From Paracoccaceae bacterium (lineage in GTDB: Bacteria; Pseudomonadota; Alphaproteobacteria; Rhodobacterales; Rhodobacteraceae), in contig JAASTF010000171.1 of NCBI GenBank assembly GCA_021767525.1, positions 1-6,766 of the forward strand: a stretch of DNA of 6,766 bases. Reading direction: 5' to 3'. Shown here in pieces: positions 1 to 6,274 of this stretch. The translations under genes and the position numbers were made by a program. The notes beneath the pieces are model-generated. The model had not been told where the DNA came from. It worked only from the letters and a program-made list of their open reading frames with translations, and ran no database searches. Position 1 is the stretch's first letter. Each line of letters starts with the position of its first letter.

Positions 1-91
1 GAACCCCCGGGTTCGGGAGCCGGCGCGAACGACCTGCGCGCCCGGCGGGCGTCCCGGCCACACGGCCGGCAACGGAGCCGCCGACTTTTAT
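1..91. other. GC-rich leader upstream of tRNA-Ser with two small inverted repeats
   Basis: No gene can be assigned here. The stretch begins at the window edge with the inverted repeat GAACCC-CC-GGGTTC (1-14). It contains a second perfect 6-base inverted repeat, CCGGCC-ACAC-GGCCGG (54-69). A short T run (86-89) lies just before the tRNA. The first hairpin could belong to an upstream transcript that ends outside the window. The second could be a processing or termination structure, but no U-tract follows it directly. I see no convincing -35/-10 pair for the tRNA. All three forward frames are open, but over 91 bases of GC-rich DNA this means little. Confidence 0.3.
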
Positions 92-181
92 GGAGGGGTG
101 CCGGAGTGGTCGAACGGGGCGGTCTCGAAAACCGTTGACCCTTCACGGGGTCCCAGGGTTCGAATCCCTGTCTCTCCGCCA
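92..181 (+). tRNA. tRNA-Ser (anticodon CGA)
   Basis: This is a class II tRNA that decodes UCG serine codons. The acceptor stem pairs GGAGGGG (92-98) with TCTCTCC (171-177) using two G-U wobbles. It is followed by discriminator G and an encoded CCA ending at 181. The anticodon stem GCGGT/ACCGT encloses the 7-base loop CTCGAAA, which puts CGA at positions 34-36. The long variable arm characteristic of serine tRNAs is present as GACCC/GGGTC around a short loop. The T-arm is AGGGTTCGAATCCCT. All arms are intact, so this is a functional gene. It lies convergent with the histidine kinase gene, whose stop codon is about 95 bases downstream on the other strand. Confidence 0.97.
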
Positions 182-275
182 CTACTCCACCCGCCGGGAG
201 AGTGATTTTCGTCCAATTTCGTTGCCGCATTGCCCGGTTTTGCCCGCGTAGACGGTTCGTCGCGCCCGTGCCGGA

Positions 276-2813
276 TCAGGCCGGCTGCGCCGGGGCGGCC
301 TGGGCGTCAAGCTGGGCCAGCGTGTCGAACCAAAGCCGCGCCAGGGTGGATTGCGGCTGCATCTGCCCGCCAGACAGCAGCGCGGTTTCAACCTCGGACA
401 GGTGGATTTGCAGGCGGCGCGCCCCCAGCACGGCGGCCATCCCGGCAAGATCATGCACCCGCCGGCGCATCGCGTCGCTGTCGCCGGTCGCGCCGGGCCC
501 CGGTCGCGCCAGCAGGGCCGCGCCCTCTTGGCGAAACGCCGTCAGCAGCGCCTCGAATTGCGGCGCGGCCAGGGTTCGGCGCAGCGTGGCGAAGGTGGCA
601 GCGTCCAACAGCGCCGCCTTTTCCGCGCCACGCCCGCCGGCCCCGGCCAGCGGCGCCGCTTCGCCCGACACCAACGCCCGCAATCCCTGCCATGTCAGCG
701 GCTTGGTCACGACCTGGTCGAACCCGGCCGCGCGCACATCCGGGTTGTCGGCGGCATGAACATGGGCCGTCAGCGCAACGATCCGGCTGTCCGCGTTCGG
801 GCCGCCGCCAGCACGAATGGCCCGCACCACCGCGTCGCCCGGCATCACCGGCATGGCGATATCCATCACGATCAGGTCAAAGGCCCGCGCCTGCGCGGCC
901 TTCAGCCCCGCCCCGCCGTTTTCGGCGCATTCCACGATATGGCCGTCCTTTTCCAGCATCTCTCGCAAGAGAAAGCGATTGACCGGGTTATCCTCGACCA
1001 CCAGAACGCGCAGCGCCTGCGTTTGGGGGGCGGCCCCCGCCCCGGCCACAGCCGCCGCGGCCCGCTCCACCCCATCCGCATCGGCCGGGGGCAGCGCGCG
1101 CAATGGCAAACGCACCCAGAACAGGCTGCCCTCGCCCGGCTCGCTTTCCACGCCGATCTCACCGCCCATCGCATCCACCAGCCGGCGCGTGATGCCCAGC
1201 CCCAGGCCGGTGCCCTGCCTTTCGATCCCGTCGGCAGGGTCAAGCCGCACGAAATCGTCGAAAATCCGCTCTTGCGCCTCGGCTGGAATGCCCAGCCCGG
1301 TATCGCTGACCTGGATTTCGACTATCGGCGCCGCCGCGGGCCCCGCCCCGGATATCTCAAGCGTCACATGGCCCGTTTCGGTGTGCTTGATCGCGTTGTC
1401 CAGAAGGTTCGTCAGCACCTGGCGCAGGCGCACCGGATCGGCCAGGACCATCGGAGAGCCGGGCAAATGCACCACCCGCTCCAGCCGCAGGCCGCGCCCA
1501 CGCGCCACCGGCTCGAAGCCCCGCATGATCGTGTGGCTGAGCGCCTCGAGATCGACCGGCTCGACCGTCAGCCGCACGCCCGAGGATTCAAGCTCGGTGA
1601 AATCCAGCACATCGTTGACATGGCCCAGCAGCGTCTCGCCCGAGCCTTGCAGGATATCGAGGTAATCGCGCAGCCGCCCTTCGCCGTCCTTGCCGCGCAC
1701 CTGGTCGCGCAGCAGGTCGATCACGCCCAGGATACCGTTCAAGGGCGTGCGCATCTCGTGGCTCATGACGGCCATGAACCGGGCCTTGGCCCTTTCCCCG
1801 GCGCGGGCGCGATCGCGGCTTTGGCGCAGGTCCTCTTCGATGGCCAGACGGTCAGATATGTCGCGAAAGACGAACACCCGCACGCAGCCCTCGTCGGCCC
1901 GAACCGAACCGCGCGTCGCCTCGAGCGTGACGCGGCGGCCGTCTTGTCGGCGCCCCTCGACCCGCTGACGCGCCGCACCGTCCAGCGCGGCCACATCCGC
2001 CAGCCGGGCGATCGGAGCGCCCAGAACATCCGCGCGCGGCACCGCGAACAGGGATTCCGCGGCCGCGTTGAACTCGGTGATGCGGTCGGCCCCGTCGGTC
2101 ACCACGATCGCGTCCTGCGACGTGGTGACGATGGTCGACAGCCGCGCCGACGCCTGCCGCAGGGCCCGCGCCCGCGACCGCGCGAACAGGAACAAGCGCC
2201 CGAGGATCAGCATCAAGGCGGCCATGAAGACCATCAACAACACCACGACGATGGCCAGGTTGCGCATGACCGAAAACAGGCCCCGCCGCGCCGCTTGCTG
2301 GATCATCGCAACCTGCTGCACCATGCGTGTGCTGACTTCGCGCAGGGGGGTATCCATGCCTGCCAGCCGTGCCAGCACCGTGTCCGTTGCAGCCACCAAC
2401 CCCGCATCCGGCCCGTCGACCACCGGCAACAGCGCATCGATCTGCCGGCCCAGCGCATCCAGCCGGTCGGTCACCTGCGCAGCCTCGGCGAAATCGCGAT
2501 AAAGCGGCGCGCTGCGCAAGGTTTCCATCCGGCTGTAGAACACGTCAAAGGCGCGGCGCATCTCGTCTGCGCCCACCTGCCCCTGGCCCGCCAGCAACGC
2601 CACCCGCTGCAGTTCAAGAAATTCGACTTCGGCCTGCGAGACGGTCCAGACCACGTTGTCGGTTACCGCGTTGTCCAGCGCGCGCAGCTCGACCGCGCCG
2701 CGCCATGCCAGTTGCACGCCCAGAAACAGAAGCAGCCCGATGCCCAGCGCCAGCGCCGACATCGGCACCCAGTCACGGCGCATCCGCCACAGTCGCGGCC
2801 AGATCCTTTTCAT
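276..2813 (-). CDS. Hybrid sensor histidine kinase (PAS-HisKA-HATPase-REC-HPt), membrane-bound
   Basis: This is an 845-residue tripartite phosphorelay kinase of the ArcB/TorS-like architecture. A membrane segment at about residues 17-37 and another at 184-210 bracket a roughly 145-residue, mostly helical periplasmic sensor region. A PAS domain (about 222-325) follows. Then come HisKA, with the H-box SHEMRTPLNG and phosphoacceptor His352, and a HATPase with N-box Asn473, DTGLG at 504-508 and GTGLGLG at 534-540. The receiver domain (601-715) has acidic residues Glu607/Asp608, phosphoacceptor Asp651, Thr682 and Lys704. The C-terminus is an HPt-like domain with His787 in VHDLAGMAAVLGA. All catalytic residues are intact. 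I chose the ATG at 2813 because GGAGAG lies 4 bases before it. The in-frame start at 2873 would overlap the upstream gene by 34 bases and adds no recognisable domain. It is probably co-transcribed with the secreted protein gene upstream, and the likely partner is the divergent response regulator. The ligand is unknown. Confidence 0.93.
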   Translation of the reverse strand: MKRIWPRLWRMRRDWVPMSALALGIGLLLFLGVQLAWRGAVELRALDNAVTDNVVWTVSQAEVEFLELQRVALLAGQGQVGADEMRRAFDVFYSRMETLRSAPLYRDFAEAAQVTDRLDALGRQIDALLPVVDGPDAGLVAATDTVLARLAGMDTPLREVSTRMVQQVAMIQQAARRGLFSVMRNLAIVVVLLMVFMAALMLILGRLFLFARSRARALRQASARLSTIVTTSQDAIVVTDGADRITEFNAAAESLFAVPRADVLGAPIARLADVAALDGAARQRVEGRRQDGRRVTLEATRGSVRADEGCVRVFVFRDISDRLAIEEDLRQSRDRARAGERAKARFMAVMSHEMRTPLNGILGVIDLLRDQVRGKDGEGRLRDYLDILQGSGETLLGHVNDVLDFTELESSGVRLTVEPVDLEALSHTIMRGFEPVARGRGLRLERVVHLPGSPMVLADPVRLRQVLTNLLDNAIKHTETGHVTLEISGAGPAAAPIVEIQVSDTGLGIPAEAQERIFDDFVRLDPADGIERQGTGLGLGITRRLVDAMGGEIGVESEPGEGSLFWVRLPLRALPPADADGVERAAAAVAGAGAAPQTQALRVLVVEDNPVNRFLLREMLEKDGHIVECAENGGAGLKAAQARAFDLIVMDIAMPVMPGDAVVRAIRAGGGPNADSRIVALTAHVHAADNPDVRAAGFDQVVTKPLTWQGLRALVSGEAAPLAGAGGRGAEKAALLDAATFATLRRTLAAPQFEALLTAFRQEGAALLARPGPGATGDSDAMRRRVHDLAGMAAVLGARRLQIHLSEVETALLSGGQMQPQSTLARLWFDTLAQLDAQAAPAQPA

Positions 2814-2817
2814 GGCG

Positions 2818-2823
2818 CTCTCC
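2818..2823 (-). promoter_or_regulatory. Ribosome binding site of the hybrid kinase
   Basis: On the minus strand GGAGAG stands 4 bases before the ATG at 2813. It supports that start over the in-frame upstream codon at 2873. It lies in the 26-base gap after the stop codon of the preceding gene, so the two genes are probably translated from one message. Confidence 0.65.
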
Positions 2824-2839
2824 GAAAGACCGGCCCAGA

Positions 2840-3412
2840 CTAGGGTGCGATCTCGATCCGGTCCAGTTGCCAAATGCTGCGGGCATAAACGGTTTCGCTG
2901 CGATAGGCCGGGTCGGCATCATAGGGATAGACCAGCCAAAGCGGCCCCTTGTCGCGCAGCGACATCGGCGCGCCGTTGCGTTCGATCGCGATCAGCGCGC
3001 CGTCCGCGCGCAGTTCGGCCACCGGAATGTCGATCAGATAGGCGTTCTGCGCGGTCAGCGTCAACGTGCCCTGGCGCACCTCCAGGCACTCCATCAGCTG
3101 CGCCAGCCTGACACCGCGAAACCGCTGCACGCCGCTTGTCCAGATCGTTGTCGTTTCGAACCCGTCTTGCGGCAGGGCCTCGAACGCGGCACGATCAAGG
3201 ACGATGCGTTGCGGCGCGCCATCGTCGGTTTCGGTCAGGCGCACGATTTCCAAAAGCCCCTCTTGCCCCGAAGCCGCCGGGATCTGGCACCCCGCCCCGG
3301 CCCCTTCGGCACGCAAGCTGTGGGGCAGACACTCGACCAGCGCCAGCGCGGCCATGCCGATGGCCAGAATCGCAAGAGCACGGCGGGCGGTTATCCTGTG
3401 CAAGGGCGGCAC
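2840..3412 (-). CDS. Secreted molybdopterin-oxidoreductase-fold protein, probably non-catalytic
   Basis: This 190-residue protein has an N-terminal signal sequence: a basic N-region (His5, Arg6, Arg10, Arg11), a hydrophobic core at about 12-27, and a possible signal peptidase I site near Ala35. The mature part resembles a short version of the sulfite oxidase/YedY fold (Oxidored_molyb family). The signs are RFRGVRLAQLM (97-107) in the 'w-Gv-L--LL' position, then KGPLWLVYPYD (155-165), and a closing WQLDRIEIAP (181-190). In catalytic members a cysteine that binds molybdenum lies just before the RFRGV-type segment. Here that stretch reads TTTIWTSG. The only cysteines are 28 (signal region), 42 and 109, none at that place. 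I infer it binds no active molybdenum centre and may be a periplasmic sensory or ligand-binding partner of the kinase encoded 26 bases downstream. The start is GTG, chosen because a full AGGAGG lies 4 bases before it. Family membership is fairly secure; the role is inference. Confidence 0.8.
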   Translation of the reverse strand: MPPLHRITARRALAILAIGMAALALVECLPHSLRAEGAGAGCQIPAASGQEGLLEIVRLTETDDGAPQRIVLDRAAFEALPQDGFETTTIWTSGVQRFRGVRLAQLMECLEVRQGTLTLTAQNAYLIDIPVAELRADGALIAIERNGAPMSLRDKGPLWLVYPYDADPAYRSETVYARSIWQLDRIEIAP

Positions 3413-3416
3413 CTGT

Positions 3417-3422
3417 CCTCCT
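3417..3422 (-). promoter_or_regulatory. Strong Shine-Dalgarno AGGAGG before a GTG start
   Basis: Minus-strand AGGAGG lies 4 bases (ACAG) before the GTG at 3410-3412. It is the strongest ribosome binding site in the window. It fixes the start of the secreted molybdopterin-fold protein at a GTG rather than at a later codon inside the signal peptide. Confidence 0.75.
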
Positions 3423-3522
3423 GCGCGTGGGGTGGCGTCACCGGTAACTATTCAAGCGCTTTCTTCCCCGCGTCCAGAGGCCTATGCTAAGGTATAGTAA
3501 GGGGAAGAGGTAGGGGGCCAGT
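3423..3522. promoter_or_regulatory. Divergent intergenic control region between kinase operon and response regulator
   Basis: This is the shared upstream region of the two divergent transcription units. It contains an imperfect 12-base palindrome GTCACCGGTAAC (3437-3448, five of six base pairs symmetric), a perfect 8-base palindrome AAGCGCTT (3454-3461), and a tandem imperfect 10-base repeat TATGCTAAGG/TATAGTAAGG (3483-3502). The TATGCT and TATAGT elements could serve as -10 boxes for the response regulator gene, but neither has a good -35 match at 17 bases. No promoter can be assigned with confidence. The palindromes are plausible operators for a NarL/FixJ-type dimer, which would give autoregulation. 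Confidence 0.45.
3483..3502 (+). repeat. Tandem 10-base direct repeat upstream of the response regulator
   Basis: TATGCTAAGG is followed immediately by TATAGTAAGG. They match at 8 of 10 positions and are spaced by about one helical turn. The pair ends 20 bases before the response regulator ATG, just upstream of its purine-rich ribosome binding region. Confidence 0.6.
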
Positions 3523-4131
3523 ATGATCCGTGTTCTGATCGCCGACGATCACGAGTTGGTGCGCGCGGCATTGGCGAGTTACCTGAGCGACGCCATCGGC
3601 GCGCATATCGCCGAAGCGGCGACATTGCAGGGGGCACTTGAAACAATCAGGTCCGAGGGGCCGTTCGACCTTGTGCTGCTCGATTACACCATGCCGGGGA
3701 TGAGCCTGCCCGCCGGGTTGACAGAGGCGCTGCAAGCCAACGCACCGGCGCCGGTTGCGCTGCTGTCGGGAACCGCCCCGCCCGAGGTCGCCCGCCGCGC
3801 GCTGGCCGCCGGGGCGCGCGGGTTCGTCCCCAAGTCCATCGCCCCCGACACGATGGTCGCCGCGGTGCGCCACATGATGGCCGGCCACATCTTTCGCCCG
3901 CAAGAGTTCCTGGACAGCGCCAGCGACACCCAGGCCAATGTTCACATCACGCCGCGCGAAATGGACGTGTTGCGCGGGGTGATGGCGGGCAAGTCGAACA
4001 AGGAAATCGCCCGCGACCTGGATATCCAGGAAGTCACCATCAAGCTGCACGTGAAAACGATCTGCCGCAAACTGCGTGCGCGCAACCGCACCCACGCCGC
4101 GATGCTGGCCCGCGATCTTGACCTGGCTTAA
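3523..4131 (+). CDS. NarL/FixJ-type response regulator (REC plus LuxR-type HTH)
   Basis: This 202-residue DNA-binding response regulator is the probable output of the hybrid kinase encoded divergently. The receiver domain occupies about 1-120, with acidic Asp8/Asp9, phosphoacceptor Asp54 in LLDYTMPG, Ser82 and Lys104. The LuxR-type helix-turn-helix spans about 140-200: ITPREMDVLRGVMAGKSNKE, then IARDLDIQEVTIKLHVKTIC with the usual recognition-helix pattern. The length is typical of the family. The ATG at 3523 follows a purine-rich tract with AGGGGG 5 bases upstream and matches the usual N-terminus of a receiver domain. The stop TAA overlaps the stop of the convergent glucokinase gene (shared TTAA, 4128-4131). 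Phosphotransfer from the kinase HPt domain is inferred from gene arrangement and family logic; target genes cannot be seen. Confidence 0.94.
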   Translation: MIRVLIADDHELVRAALASYLSDAIGAHIAEAATLQGALETIRSEGPFDLVLLDYTMPGMSLPAGLTEALQANAPAPVALLSGTAPPEVARRALAAGARGFVPKSIAPDTMVAAVRHMMAGHIFRPQEFLDSASDTQANVHITPREMDVLRGVMAGKSNKEIARDLDIQEVTIKLHVKTICRKLRARNRTHAAMLARDLDLA

Positions 4132-4146
4132 AGCGCCGCCGCCAGG
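4122..4146. other. Inverted repeat centred on two overlapping convergent stop codons
   Basis: CCTGGC (4122-4127) and GCCAGG (4141-4146) form a 6-base inverted repeat. Its 13-base loop contains the TTAA in which both convergent genes end. It could act as a weak two-way transcription barrier. Neither strand shows a U-tract after it, so a classical terminator is not supported. Confidence 0.25.
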
Positions 4147-5027
4147 ACCGCTGCACCGCGCAAGGTGATCTGCGGATCGGTGGATAGGTGCATCGGCACG
4201 CTGGCCAGCAGATCGGTATAGGCGCGCGTGCCGACCATCGCGGCGTGCAAGCCGGCCCAGTCCAGGCAATCGGCCAACGCAGCCGCCACGCTGCCGGTCA
4301 GCACCACGCCGCCCGTCGCCATATGGGTCAGCACCATGTCGCGCAGATAGGCGGCCAGCGCCTGAGCCAGCGCGGCGCGCACCGGGGGCAGCGCCAGCGC
4401 CGCGGCACCTACCGCGTCTATGTCGCAAAGCTTTTGCGCCAGCCACGGCAGGGCCCGGCCCGAAATCACGTCCTCGGCCACCACTTCGCCGCCGCGCGCC
4501 TCGGCCAGCTGGCGCAGCAGCGGGCCGGTTTGCGGCAGCGTCACGTTGCCGGCTTCGGCCACCGGCACAAAGGGCCGGCCCGACACGCAATGCACCGGAC
4601 ACGCGTTCAGCCCCGTGCCGATATTCACCACCAGACGGGCCCCATCGCCGTTTTCAGGCCCGGCCAGCAGGCGCAGCGCGCACGGCGGCACCTGCGCCAG
4701 CCCATGCCCCTGCCCCACCATGTCGTTGACCAGCCGAACCGGCAGTTCCGGGTTGCCCAGCGCCGCGCGGATCACACCCGGCCTTAGCACCAGCGCGCGG
4801 TTGGTCAGCGGCAGGGTATCGCCGCGCAGCGCACCGGCCCCGGCCAGCGCCACGGCGCGCGGTGCAGACTGTGGGGCCCGATCGGCCCGGAACGCCGCAA
4901 GCATGGCGGGCAGGTCATCGGCCAGCGCCTCGGGCGCGGTCCATAGGCTGCTTTCGACCAGTCGGCCCGCGAGCGCCAGCGCAAGGCGCGAGGCCGTGCC
5001 GCCGATATCGCCGATCAACTCCATCAC
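4128..5027 (-). CDS. glk: Glucokinase-family sugar kinase
   Basis: This 299-residue cytoplasmic protein of the bacterial glucokinase family (ASKHA fold) is expected to phosphorylate glucose with ATP. Visible motifs are the phosphate-1 loop GDIGGTASRLAL (6-17), the catalytic Asn-Asp at 101-102 in LVNDMVGQGHGL, the phosphate-2 loop NIGTGLN (135-141), the sugar-binding segment VAEAGNVTLPQTG (156-168), EDVISGRAL (185-193, matching the E--lSGpGL signature) and the adenosine-loop motif VLTGSVAAAL (242-251). Compared with the E. coli enzyme, the glucose-contacting GEGGH segment is AEAGN. The glutamate is kept (Glu158) but the histidine is replaced by Asn161, so substrate preference may differ. Translation could begin at the GTG at 5027 or the ATG immediately after it (5024). 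Neither has a clear Shine-Dalgarno. A terminator separates it from the upstream methyltransferase gene, so it is probably transcribed on its own. A closely related sugar kinase is the main alternative. Confidence 0.85.
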   Translation of the reverse strand: MMELIGDIGGTASRLALALAGRLVESSLWTAPEALADDLPAMLAAFRADRAPQSAPRAVALAGAGALRGDTLPLTNRALVLRPGVIRAALGNPELPVRLVNDMVGQGHGLAQVPPCALRLLAGPENGDGARLVVNIGTGLNACPVHCVSGRPFVPVAEAGNVTLPQTGPLLRQLAEARGGEVVAEDVISGRALPWLAQKLCDIDAVGAAALALPPVRAALAQALAAYLRDMVLTHMATGGVVLTGSVAAALADCLDWAGLHAAMVGTRAYTDLLASVPMHLSTDPQITLRGAAVLAAAL

Positions 5028-5047
5028 GTCACAAGATCACAGCGCCT

Positions 5048-5086
5048 CGCAAAAGCAAAGCGGCCCCGCACAAGATGCAGGGCCGC
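5048..5086 (-). terminator. Rho-independent terminator of the metF-methyltransferase operon
   Basis: In the minus-strand RNA, GCGGCCCUGCA pairs with UGCGGGGCCGC to form a continuous 11-base-pair stem with one U-G wobble and a 5-base UCUUG loop. It is followed by the T-rich tail TTTGCTTTTGCG. In plus-strand RNA the wobble would be a C-A mismatch and there is no T tail, so the orientation is clear. The stem starts 23 bases after the methyltransferase stop codon and ends 33 bases before the glucokinase start. Confidence 0.85.
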
Positions 5087-5108
5087 AGAGTGCACGCGTT
5101 CAGAAGCC

Positions 5109-6266
5109 TCAGCCGCGGCGACGGCGCCGCCCGCCGCGTCCACCTACGCCACCGCCCGCAGCGGCGACCTTGTTCAGCTTGATCCAGTTGCCGCCCGACG
5201 GGTCGTGATCCAGCAGGAAATCCGCCGCCCGGATCGAGATCACCTCTTCCGAGGCAACGCCGACCTTCGGAGACAGGCCCAGCAGCGGGGCCAGCTTGCC
5301 GATCTCGGTGCCCTCAGGCACCTCGATGCCCAGGTCGGCAAGACGCGCCAGGCGTTCTTTCACCAGATCCTCGGCGGGGGCCATGCCCAGCAACGGCGCC
5401 AGCGCGGCCATGTCCACGGTTTCGGGCGCGGTCACGCCCAGCGCCTTCAGCTCGTCCAGGCGCTCGCTTACCATCTTGGCGGTCTTGGGCATGGCGACCG
5501 GGTTCATGATGGCCGAGGTCATGCCCGCAGCCGAGGCCATCGCCAGGAAGGCATTGTTGATGCCGTGGCGGTTCGGCAGGCCGAAGCTGATGTTCGAGGC
5601 GCCACAGGTCGTGTTCACACCCAGCTCGTCGCGCAGGCGGCGCACCAGGGCGAACACTTGCACGCCTGCCGTGGCCATCGCCCCCACCGGCATCACCAGC
5701 GGGTCCACCACGATGTCATGGGCAGGGATGCCGAAATCGGCGGCGCGTTCCACGATTTTCTTGGCGACGGCGAACCGCACGTCGGGGTCTTCGCTGATCC
5801 CTGTGTCGTCGTTCGAGATCGCCACCACCGGCACGTTGTATTTCTTGACCAGCGGCAGGATCTGTTCCAGCCGCTCCTCCTCTCCGGTGACCGAGTTCAG
5901 CAGCGGCCGGCCCTCAGCCGTCTCCAGCCCCGTCTCCAATGCGCCGGGCACCGAGCTGTCGATGCACAGCGGCACATCGGTCAGCCCCTGCACCAGCTCG
6001 ATCATCTTGCGCATCAGGGGCGGCTCGGTCTCGTTCGGGTTGGGGTTCGAGTTATAGACCACGCCCGCGTTGATATCGAGGATCTGCGCACCACAGGCGA
6101 CTTGCTCCAGCGCGTCCTTTTCCACGGTGGAAAAATCGCCCGCCTCAAGCTCGGCGGCCAGCTTCTTGCGGCCCGTGGGGTTGATGCGCTCGCCGATCAC
6201 GCAGAACGGCTGGTCAAAGCCGATGATGGCGGTTTTGGTTTTCGATTCAACGATGGTGCGGGTCAT
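5109..6266 (-). CDS. Methyltetrahydrofolate:corrinoid methyltransferase (pterin-binding TIM barrel)
   Basis: This 385-residue cytoplasmic enzyme is expected to move the methyl group of 5-methyl-THF to a corrinoid protein. The pterin-binding barrel covers about 20-256, with GERINPTG (25-32), DINAG (64-68), CIDSS (101-105), NSVTGE (124-129), DPLVMPVG (188-195) and GASNISFGLPNR (222-233). Asn225 is the expected pterin-contacting residue. There is no cobalamin-binding domain, so the corrinoid carrier must be a separate protein. Compact family members such as AcsE are about 260 residues; this one has a C-terminal extension. The extension contains two 30-residue repeats (268-297 and 304-333, about half identical), a WIKLNK segment (361-366) and a Gly/Arg-rich tail (370-385). 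The ATG lies 8 bases after the metF stop codon and the stop overlaps the probable AAGG ribosome site, so the two are translationally close. The context suits the pterin-binding part of a split methionine synthase; use in methylamine or betaine demethylation is an alternative. Confidence 0.9.
   Translation of the reverse strand: MTRTIVESKTKTAIIGFDQPFCVIGERINPTGRKKLAAELEAGDFSTVEKDALEQVACGAQILDINAGVVYNSNPNPNETEPPLMRKMIELVQGLTDVPLCIDSSVPGALETGLETAEGRPLLNSVTGEEERLEQILPLVKKYNVPVVAISNDDTGISEDPDVRFAVAKKIVERAADFGIPAHDIVVDPLVMPVGAMATAGVQVFALVRRLRDELGVNTTCGASNISFGLPNRHGINNAFLAMASAAGMTSAIMNPVAMPKTAKMVSERLDELKALGVTAPETVDMAALAPLLGMAPAEDLVKERLARLADLGIEVPEGTEIGKLAPLLGLSPKVGVASEEVISIRAADFLLDHDPSGGNWIKLNKVAAAGGGVGGRGGRRRRRG
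5268..5465 (-). repeat. Two 30-residue protein repeats in the methyltransferase C-terminal extension
   Basis: Residues 268-297 and 304-333 share the pattern ERL--L--LG---PE------LAPLLG--P without gaps. They have 15 identical positions of 30 and a 36-residue period. Both units look helical with a conserved LAPLLG turn. They sit between the end of the barrel and the last conserved segment. Confidence 0.75.
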
Positions 6267-6274
6267 GTCTTGCC

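Noticed and set aside
182..275. Possible terminator between the tRNA and the end of the kinase gene
   Set aside because: Only a weak 4-base stem (GACG-AAC-CGTC on the minus strand) is present, with no U-tract following it.
351..2843. An 830-codon open frame on the plus strand, opposite the histidine kinase
   Set aside because: It is a mirror of a high-GC gene: rich in His, Arg, Gln and Pro with no recognisable domain, while the minus strand carries a complete kinase with all motifs.
2814..2873. Upstream in-frame start of the histidine kinase adding 20 residues
   Set aside because: It would overlap the preceding gene by 34 bases and lacks a ribosome site, whereas the ATG at 2813 has GGAGAG at good spacing and a typical basic N-terminus before the first membrane segment.
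3405..3430. Possible lipoprotein signal (Cys28) in the secreted molybdopterin-fold protein
   Set aside because: The residues before the cysteine are Leu-Val-Glu. Glu at -1 does not fit a lipobox, so a cleaved, soluble export signal is more likely.
3487..4602. A 371-codon minus-strand open frame across the response regulator and the glucokinase
   Set aside because: Gly/Arg-rich low-information translation. It is antisense to a clear response regulator and out of frame with a clear glucokinase.
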